Origin: Spinacia oleracea
Lineage: Eukaryota; Streptophyta; Magnoliopsida; Caryophyllales; Amaranthaceae
Assembly (NCBI RefSeq): GCF_020520425.1
Contig: NC_079489.1
Location: forward strand, 89,322,810 to 89,386,809
Direction: 5' to 3'
Length of the DNA stretch: 64,000 bases
The notes below the pieces were generated by a model. That model worked only from the letters and a program-made list of their open reading frames with translations. It was not told where the DNA came from and searched no databases. The translations under genes were made by a program, and so were the position numbers. Positions 56,692-64,000 of the stretch are shown one piece after another. Position 1 is the stretch's first letter. Every line of letters begins with the position of its first letter.

Positions 56692-58306
56692 ATCTACCCC
56701 TCTTAAAAGAAGTTTTGTCCCGAAACTTGACACGGAAATTCACACATTTTTCAAAAGTTTTTAATTTATTCTTACTGGAGAAGTACTTGTGCCCCTCATG
56801 TGCACATTTTGCCAACTTAAAATTGCTTGTGTTACTCATGCACACCTTTTCTTATGCGGAGAATCTATTTACTTTGCACCAACATGTATAAGTTGCTAAA
56901 AAATGAGCATAAAATTCCTAAAATTGCTATAAAAATAGGTAAAAAGCGCGAATTTCTATCGCATTCTACCCCCCTTAAAGAAAACGAGTTACGCCCTCGT
57001 AACTCATCTCAGGGAATAACTTTGGATATTTCTACTTCAATGAATCATGTCCTCAATGCTATATTTCCACTAAAATCGTAGCAAGTGGAATTTCTACACT
57101 TCTTTCCACACAATGCCTGAACAAGTGCCATATTAAAGCTCGCATAGTAACTATTGTTGCAAGAAATTCAATCGAATCTAGGTGGTCTTCCCAATTACCC
57201 TTAAAGTCAATAACATAGGCTCTCAACATATATTCCGTTAGTAATCTCAATTTGGCTATCGGTTGCAGGGTGGAAAGCAATACCCATTATCAATGTCGTC
57301 CCCAAGATTCACTAGACCTTTTTGCCAAAATTTCAGACTTTTATGGTCGATAAGGATCTTACATGTTTTCATATAAAGGTAATGTCTCCAAATCTCAATG
57401 CGAACACAATAGCAGCTAACTTTAGGTCATGAGTAGGTTAATTAGCGTCATAAGGTTTCAACTGACGCGACAACGAGTGTGGAGCTCAAACGCTCCTTTA
57501 ATATCCGGAAAGCTTCCTCACATTTCTCACTCCATTTGAATTTCGATTCCTTTTTCAACAAGTTGGTCACTGGTTTTTCTTTCTTCGAAAATTCTTTCAC
57601 AACCTCCTACAATAGTCATGTAGGCCTAGAAAACTTCAGATATCGGACACGTTCTTGGAATAGGTCACTCACTCAGGACTTGAATCTTAGCAGGATCTAC
57701 ATAAACTCCTACTACACAACTTTCCCTTTTTACCGAACCTATTTACGTCTTTCATGGATGCATAACATTTGGGCTTAACTCTTAGCTCTTCACCAATTCA
57801 TATATTTCCTCCCATCTTTTCAAGACAACAAATGATTTCTAACGATCTTGGACCACTCGAATCTTCTCTTAAATTTATTCCCTTACGTAACGTAGTTTTT
57901 AATCAATTTAGTCCTTCACTTTTCCGTCGGTGTCACTTATACACACATGACTTCAAGATTTGTATACTTCATTCATATAAAATTAGATTATTTCTAAGCC
58001 CCTTCAAAATAACTCTCAAGTGTTCATCATGCTATTTTTCACTCTTCGAATAGATCAGGATATCATCAATGAATACAACAACAAACTTATTTAGGAATTC
58101 GTGGAAAGTCCTATTCGTCAAATCCATAACTATGGCAGGTGCATTGGTTAACCCAAAAGACATTACTCTAATCTCATAATGACAATAACGAGTCCTAATG
58201 AGGTCTTAGGTCCTTATCAGCTATCCTCAATTGGTGATACTTCAAACACAAATCAGTCTTCGAGAACACACTCGCCCAATTCAATTGATCCAATATGTCA
58301 TCTATC
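56692..58306 (-). pseudogene. Chromovirus-like pol remnants (RT, RNase H, integrase)
   Basis: RT: minus-strand VFSKTDL near 58260, [14 protein letters not shown] near 58150, then the catalytic block [14 protein letters not shown] near 58070. RNase H: KFKWSEKCEEAFRILKERLS near 57510. Integrase: MLRAYVIDFKGNWEDHL, the rve-end block, near 57220. All are separated by stops and frame changes, with large deletions between RT and integrase. FIDDILIYS is the gypsy version of the YxDD box. Confidence 0.85.
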
Positions 58307-59767
58307 TGATGAGTCATATTTGAATAGGGTATTTTTGGCATATTTAGGTTTCATTATTAGGCATTTATATCGTTTTAGTTGCATTTAGGGTCACATTTAC
58401 ATAAGTTATCGTTGTCGTGCTCTATTACGCCCCGTTTGTGTTTTCTTTGATGTTTTAGGTGATTTTACGGATATTTGGATGCTTTCGGAGTGTTATGAGT
58501 TAATTTGGATGATGAACGGATGGGATGTTGACTCGAGGACCATTACATGTCTCTAGGGATAATTTTGAGTCAACACCGAAGCTAAACACTATTTTTTCAA
58601 GCATCAAAACGGACAATCGTTCACTCTTTCGATGATATCTCAAGTTCTACATGTCGGAAAGAGATGATTTTGATTGGGCTAGAAAGTAGGCTTCAAGAGC
58701 TTTCCAACGACAGGTCACACGTCCTTATAGGCATTGTAGAACAAGAGTTATGACATAAACAAGATAGCTCGACTATCCGATTCGCCCACAACCCAAAACG
58801 ATGGAGCAATTCTTCTCCTTGGGCGCGAAAACCAGCGACCGACCAGCGGGCCCGCTGGTTTCTGCGCCCAAGTGATTTCCATGCGTGTTTTGGTCTTCGT
58901 GATCGTCCAATTAAATCTTAGCTCATGTAATTGTTATTTTTTCCTATTTTGTTTAGAATTTAGGAAGCATATAAATACTTCAAGGGAATGCTTTCATCCC
59001 TCATGCTTTTATTTTCCTAATGTTTTAATTCCCTTAGAATTCTATTTCACGTTCTTTTTCTCTCTTCTCTTTTTCATGAACCCTAGTTTTCCTACATACT
59101 CCATCAATGTAATTCTTTGAGGTATTATTGATTTGTCTCTTTATTGTATTTATCGCTTTTAATTATGTTTTTATTCCTAGACTTAAGTTTCATAATTTAT
59201 TCCATGATTGAGTAGTTTGCCTTCTAGGGTTTGGGAATCCATGTTTATATTATGAATCTTTATTATTATTGTTGATGGTTTGGTTATTCATTGATATTTC
59301 TAGTTGATTAGGTTTATATTGTTAATCCTTGCAATCTGATCAATTGTTTGATTAAATCATGCTAATAGGGTTTAGAATCGAAAGATCGAATTTTAGAGGC
59401 TTACCTACAACTAGCAATTCTGATTATGTTAGCGATCGTACTGCATATGTTGAATTGAGAGTGTTAAGACCCGGCCGTAGGATTAATTTGTGCTCTAGAT
59501 AATTTGAATATTTGAATTGTTGATGATGTTCTGATTGATTTTGAACTATGAACATGGTGAACCATTGCCTTAGATCTTTTAGTTTATTTTCCTATTTATT
59601 TTAGTTTAAACATTCAATCCTAAATTTCGTGACATTGTTAGTTTCGCCATACCTTGAAAGCTATATTTAAATAGCCATCTCTCAGTGGATTCGACCCTGC
59701 TTACCCTACTACATTGTTAGGAGGTTTCATTAGGATTTAATTTTGACGGGTGTAAGATAACCTATCA
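58307..59767 (+). repeat. 5' LTR of the Athila-like element
   Basis: 1461 bp, TGATGAGTCAT to CCTATCA; the end is fixed by the primer site that follows. Left duplication candidate is CTATC (58302-58306). Only one LTR is visible, so its length is provisional. Confidence 0.7.
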
Positions 59768-59772
59768 AATTT

Positions 59773-59790
59773 TGGCGCCGTTGTCGGGGA
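59773..59790 (+). other. Primer binding site of the Athila-like element
   Basis: TGGCGCCGTTGTCGGGGA matches the site used by Athila-type elements (TGGCGCCGTTGCCGGGGA, usually assigned to tRNA-Asp) with one substitution. Confidence 0.85.
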
Positions 59791-59836
59791 GACGGTTTTA
59801 TTTTTCTTTTTAGCTTTTATTTTTGGTGAGGCTACA

Positions 59837-60979
59837 TTGTATATATTTTTTCGGTTTGTGTATAAAATTCCTTTTTTAAAAATATACATGGCTTCTATTT
59901 GCTTTCATCAATTCGAGAATGAAGTGTTTTGGAGGTATTATTATAGGCTCGGAGATTTTCTTGGTCCAAATCATCTTTTTGAACAATGGGAACTATGTAT
60001 GGTGATTTATGAGGGATTGAATGAAGATACAAGATTGGTGTTGGATTCCATGAGTAGTTATATATTTGTGGAGAAGACTCCAGAAGAGTGTTGGGATTTG
60101 ATTGAGTAATTAGCTAGGGATACATATGAGTGGGAGATGACAATTTTTGTTGAACCTACTCTGCAAAATTTCTCTTTTCCTATTCCTCAAACTCACACTC
60201 CTCCCCCATATTATTTTTCTTATTGTCATTGTCATGACCATGATACTTCTCTTTGTCCCTATAACGAGTCATATGTTTGTACTGTCAACCCTTTCCTTCG
60301 ATTTGATATGCAAAATTTCCAACTCGAACCATCTTATTGTGACATGAAAATCCTTTATAATGATGATGATGATGATGGTGGATTTGTTGAGAATGTTAGT
60401 ACATTAGAGGAAGGTTATCATTTGACTTTTGGTACTGATGAGGAAAAGTTGGGTATAACGGAGACTTTGGAGGATGAAGAATCACTAATGGTTGTAGAAT
60501 CGTTGGTTGAGAAACCGTTGGTTGCGAAACTTTTGGTTGACGATTTTAGTGACGAGTTTGTTCACGAGGGTGGAATTATAGGTAAAAGCATTAATGTTGA
60601 GCCTATATCTCCTCCCGCCTATGTCCTGTTCTCGCGGAGGCTTGATCTTTTTCCTACATCCCCCATGTTAAGTCTTTCGCACTTTATCAATAGGTCTCCA
60701 TTCCATGATACATTTGACCTTGCCGACCTTGATGCTCATTCTAAAACGTTTACATTGCCCGAGGAGCAATTAGAGGGAAGTTGTAAATATTCTCCTTTTT
60801 CTTTTGATTTTTTCTCTACTTCTGATTCTTTTTCTTTTGGTTTTATTTTTTCTGCTTATTTATCTAATACCCTATTTGCGAGGATGAATTTGGTTTTACT
60901 CAAGCCATACGTAGTTCTCAATGACATGTTTGCAGGGGCATTTGATAAATTACTCAAGGCGTTGGATTCTTCTGATTAA
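59837..60979 (+). pseudogene. Gag-like ORF of the Athila-like element with one stop
   Basis: Two ORFs in one frame, 59837-60109 and 60137-60979, split by TAA at 60107-60109 (CAA to TAA would explain it). The first contains the end of a gag: YEGLNEDTRLVLDSMSSYIF, then EKTPEECWDLIE, where Athila gag has YxGLxxxTRxxLDxxAGG. The second has CHCHDHDTSLC, a distorted zinc-knuckle-like cluster, then about 230 acidic, Asp/Glu/Phe-rich residues with no family I recognise. No protease or RT follows. It could be a non-autonomous element's own protein. Confidence 0.6.
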
Positions 60980-61155
60980 CAATTTGAATGGAGTCAAGCT
61001 AATGACTTAAAACGAGCGCTTATCGGGAGGCAACCCGATTCCTAACTTTCCCTCATTTCAATTTTCTTCATTTATTTCCATTTTAATTTAGTATTTTATT
61101 TCTATTTGCTTAATTTATTGAAAAATAAAAATAAAAAAATAAAAAAACAAAAAAT
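60980..61155 (+). other. Noncoding tail of the Athila-like element before the Tat/Ogre-like insertion
   Basis: Holds the GGGAGGCAACCCGATT motif and an A-rich stretch (61110-61155) into which the next element inserted. Confidence 0.6.
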
Positions 61156-62632
61156 TGTGAGGGGGTCGAAAAAGCACGAGGCTAATGCGTGACCTCGTCC
61201 CTCGTGGGTGTGACGCTTCTTTTTGTCAAATCAAGTGTAATTGGATTTCCTGTGAGTTTACACCCAATTGACTAGAAATATAGGAGTCGCCATTCAGTTT
61301 TTAACGACAATGAGAAAAACTGACAAAACCCGGTTATCGTGACATAAAGGGAGTGCAATTATGTTTGACCACGACGGCCGTAGGTTCCCTTGTGATCCCT
61401 GGTGGTGGGGATCGCTCAACGTACACCCGCAGGGTAGAGATTGAGGGTTCGGGGGACTCTAACTACCGAGAGGAGTACTCGCTCTTCGATAACTCCAGAG
61501 GCAGGATATCCTTACTAGCTCAGCATAAATAATTGAAGGGACATGCGTTAACTATTAAACTAATCTGAGTTGATTTTAACAATATGCAACATATAGTACT
61601 AGATCGAGCGCGATTATCTGATTTAGATTATTTTAAGGGACCTAGCATGATAATCCAATTTCCCAAAAATATCATATTTATTAAGCGTGATCGAACAATC
61701 AGATTTAGTTAGTTTAACAGTTCATAAAAGGGCGAGGAAAGCAATTAAATCATAGAAAAGGGACACATTACGACGCACCCTTAAGAGGTGCGTCACGGTT
61801 CTCAGAAAACTAGCCACTTTGACTTTGCTATTTCTCCTTTTATTTAACGAATCTCAAATTATGGGACAGGATACGTTCTGTTCGATTTATGGATCGATTG
61901 CGACAGAACGCGTGATCAGTTTTGCAGCGTGAGGCTTAGGCTTAAGGGTTTAGAGTCAATACTCAGAATAATAATTGTGTGTTGTTGTCCTTTTCACGTC
62001 GAACTTAAGGCCCTATTTATAGAAAAGAGTTCGTGGAAAGATAGAATTGTAGAACTCTAATCCACGAGGAATTAGGAAAAAACACGTACCAGGTATTTTC
62101 AGCGCCCAGGCCTGGGCGCCGAAGATTTCGGCGCCCAGAGCTAGGCGTTGAAAATAGGATCTGGGCTGTTTTTCTTAGTCAGATTCGGATTCCTAGAATC
62201 CGGAGTATTTGAGATTTAATTGAGTCTTTTAGTGCGTATTAACCTTGTGACGGGATGCGTCTGGGCCCGTTACGAACTCTAGGCTCGTTAGGATTTTAAT
62301 TAATACGTAACTCTTATTTTCGAATCGTATTAGGAATAGGATTCTCTCGCAATTTCTATCTCATTTAGGATTTACGTTGGAGTGCAACACCTAATTCTGA
62401 CAGGTTTCTTTCTTTTATGACTTGCCACTTTTAACAACTACCCATTACGGCAGTTACTATTTTTAGCAGGTTTCCATAAATAGCAGGTTTCTATAAATAG
62501 CAGGTTCCGGGTGAAATGAAAAGGGGAATCGAGATTCGTTATTTTTATAGGAGATGCGTTGTCAAGTGGAGATTTACGCTTTCATCATCGAACCTTCCCT
62601 TTCGGGAATGGGGACAAAAGTAGGTGTCTACA
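61156..62632 (-). repeat. T3 3' LTR
   Basis: 1477 bp, plus-strand TGTGAGGGGGTCG to GTGTCTACA (minus: TGTAGACACC...CCCCCTCACA). On its internal side lies GTTAGCCCCCACTTTGAC, the polypurine tract in reverse. No second LTR to compare. Confidence 0.7.
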
Positions 62633-63178
62633 GTTAGCCCCCACTTTGACTGAGTCTTGGAGTAAGACGATGGTCAAAGTATTAGACGGAGTGCGTCGCA
62701 CAAGCCATGGTGACCTGTTTTGACGAGGGTCTCACGAGCCCCCGAGTGATAACATTTGACTTAAGGGTCATCACTTGAAGTGTCAACATATCCCTCACGT
62801 GTCATTGGGATTTGTCAACGGATAGTATAGAAACTTCCTCACTTTGTCATTGGAAATATCTAAAGGTGCGCAGAAACTCCCTCACTTTGTCATTGGGGGT
62901 AGCTACAGATGTTTTCGAAATCAAAGCTATAAAATGTAATTGGGCCTGGCCAAGCCCAATCACGAGGTAAAAAATGTTTTTAAAGATTCTCATTTTCAGG
63001 GTTAGCTAAACGAGAAAACCCCCTTTTTTTTATGGGACGTAAAACGAAGGAAAATCCAGCACATCGCTCTTTTTTTTTGGAAAAAACGGAAAACCAATCT
63101 TTGGAAAAAGGGAAAGCTACTCACATCGTTCTTTTTTGGAAAAACGGAAAACCAGAAAAAGTTATCGCTGCAGCGACT
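62633..63178 (-). other. T3 3' internal region next to the LTR
   Basis: The polypurine tract (AAAGTGGGGGCTAAC on the minus strand) is followed by noncoding sequence with repeated CTCACTTTGTCATTGG motifs (about 62839 and 62881). No gene. Confidence 0.6.
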
Positions 63179-63660
63179 AAGGACCTGCGCGGTTACTGAC
63201 GCAGACCCCGCCGGCTAAAGATGGCGAGCCTGTCCGCTAAGGGTGGACACCCCGTCCGATAGAAGTGGACGAATCTATTTTTGAAATAAGGACCTACGCG
63301 GCTTGTGACGTAGACCCCGCCGGCTAAAGATGGCGAACCTGTCCGCTAAGGGTGGACACCCCGTCCGATAGAAGTGGACGAATCTATTTTGAAATTTGTT
63401 TTGTGTTTACTTTTTGGAAAATGAGGACCTACGTGGTTTGCGCCGTAGACCCCGCCGGCTGAAGATGGCGAGCCTGTTTCATTTTGGATTTTGAAAATTT
63501 CATTTTTGGAAAACTGAGGACCTGCGCGGCTAGTGACGCAGACCCCGCCCGTTGAGGGTGGGCGAACCCTGTCCGCTGAGGGTGGACGTCCCTGAATTCG
63601 TTTTTCGTTTTGGAACTCGCGTGGTTCGTGACGTGATCTTTGCCAACTGAGATGGGCAAG
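63179..63660 (-). repeat. T3 degenerate tandem repeat
   Basis: Units of about 95-132 bases begin GGACCTGCGCGG/GGACCTACGCGG (63180, 63291, 63424, 63518), with a weaker copy at 63611. Each holds a GACGCAGACCCCGCCGGC-type motif and a GTCCGCTAAGGGTGGAC inverted repeat. The first two are nearly identical, about 111 bases apart; the rest are shorter or altered. Confidence 0.8.
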
Positions 63661-64000
63661 TTTCCTATTTTTTCATCGTGATTTCCTTTTTTTAGAATTT
63701 CTTTTGTTCATTCTTGCAAGAGCGAATTCTTTCGAGGGATGCTCGAATTTAGTTGTAACCTGAACGTGGGTTGACAACGGATTTAGACGGACCTTTGTCT
63801 TGCGACCGTCTTCTTTCGTGGTTTTGAGCTAGTCTTTACGGCTCGATTTTTGCCACCACTTGGTCTTTGATCAGAGGACCATGTACAAGTGTCCGTGACG
63901 ACCCTTTTCTGCGGTCGAACCTGTTCTTTTGAGATCATCCAAACATGGGACGGCGTATAGCGCAGTCCGGGAATGTGATTTCGATTGCGCGTTTTTGTTG
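63661..64000. other. T3 internal region at the window edge, no gene seen
   Basis: Noncoding by reading both strands. GC-richer than the flanks, with no repeat I can define. Confidence 0.45.

Larger units (their letters stand above)
53957..58306 (-). mobile_element. Decayed chromovirus-like Ty3-gypsy element
   Basis: Minus-strand order: RT, RNase H, integrase remnants (58306 to about 57050), polypurine-like tract, then a 3' LTR. The left part of pol and the 5' LTR lie beyond the Athila-like insertion and outside the window. Many stops and frameshifts; inactive and older than its neighbours. Confidence 0.8.
58307..61155 (+). mobile_element. Athila-like element, non-autonomous, 5' part
   Basis: 5' LTR, primer site, gag-like ORF, then an untranslated part with the motif AGCGCTTATCGGGAGGCAACCCGATT (shared in form by Athila elements after their coding region). 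It is interrupted at 61155 by a Tat/Ogre-like LTR. The left edge lies inside the chromovirus-like RT. The 3' LTR is outside the window. Confidence 0.75.
61156..64000 (-). mobile_element. Tat/Ogre-like gypsy element T3, 3' part
   Basis: A 3' LTR (61156-62632) and the 3' internal region, read on the minus strand; the rest is outside the window. The 3' internal region contains tandem units, as in T1 and T2. No coding ORF of this element is visible here. The left duplication would be AAAAT (61151-61155). Confidence 0.7.

Noticed and set aside
61286..61297. GGAGTCGCCA, which in reverse looks like a TGGCGACTCC primer site
   Set aside because: It lies inside the LTR limits set by TG...CA ends and the adjacent A-rich target; a 3' LTR should not be followed by a primer site.

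Overview
This window is nuclear plant DNA made almost entirely of nested transposable elements. I see no intact single-copy host gene. The signs of a plant are Ty1-copia and Ty3-gypsy (Tat, Athila-like, chromovirus-like) LTR retrotransposons, a Stowaway MITE, a CACTA terminus, and captured pieces of two plant gene families (glutamate receptor-like and type I MADS-box). The overall feel suggests a dicot, perhaps Amaranthaceae/Chenopodiaceae, but that is only an impression.

Layout. (1) 1-21007: a plus-strand Tat-clade gypsy element (T1) whose 5' end lies outside the window. It carries gag-protease-RT-RNase H-second RNase H-integrase, a hairpin-bearing tandem array, an antisense three-exon gene, a polypurine-like array and a 3' LTR. 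A complete young copia element (C1, 4172-14639, 1340-bp LTRs differing at one site I could find, TSD AAAAA) is inserted inside its integrase zinc finger. (2) 21008-23568: AT-rich spacer with two MITEs. (3) 23574-31050: an old minus-strand copia element of the C1 LTR family (C2, TSD TCAAT), broken by a solo LTR of the same family (26551-27980, TSD TGATG) and by a CACTA terminus with adjoining sequence. (4) 31877-52133: a segment bounded by 74-bp inverted repeats, Pack-MULE-like. It holds the last two exons of a glutamate receptor-like gene, a large palindrome and a truncated type I MADS-box ORF. It was invaded by a near-complete minus-strand Tat element (T2, 32022-45172, 453-bp LTRs, TSD ATCAT) and a small-LTR copia element (C3, 46162-51504, 167-bp LTRs, TSD ACTTT). 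(5) 53758-58306: a probable LINE tail and a decayed chromovirus-like gypsy element with a 2.7-kb LTR. (6) 58307-61155: an Athila-like non-autonomous element inserted in that chromovirus pol. (7) 61156-64000: 3' LTR and 3' internal part of a minus-strand Tat/Ogre-like element inserted in the Athila-like element.

How it works together. In both Tat elements gag-pol is read on one strand, and a separate spliced gene with a putative gypsy-type transposon domain is read convergently from the other end. A tandem-repeat array lies between the two 3' ends. The intron positions of the antisense gene agree between the two diverged elements, and the spliced frames are open apart from one premature stop in each copy. 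With the Pack-MULE-like capture of receptor and MADS fragments, this is the most notable biology here.
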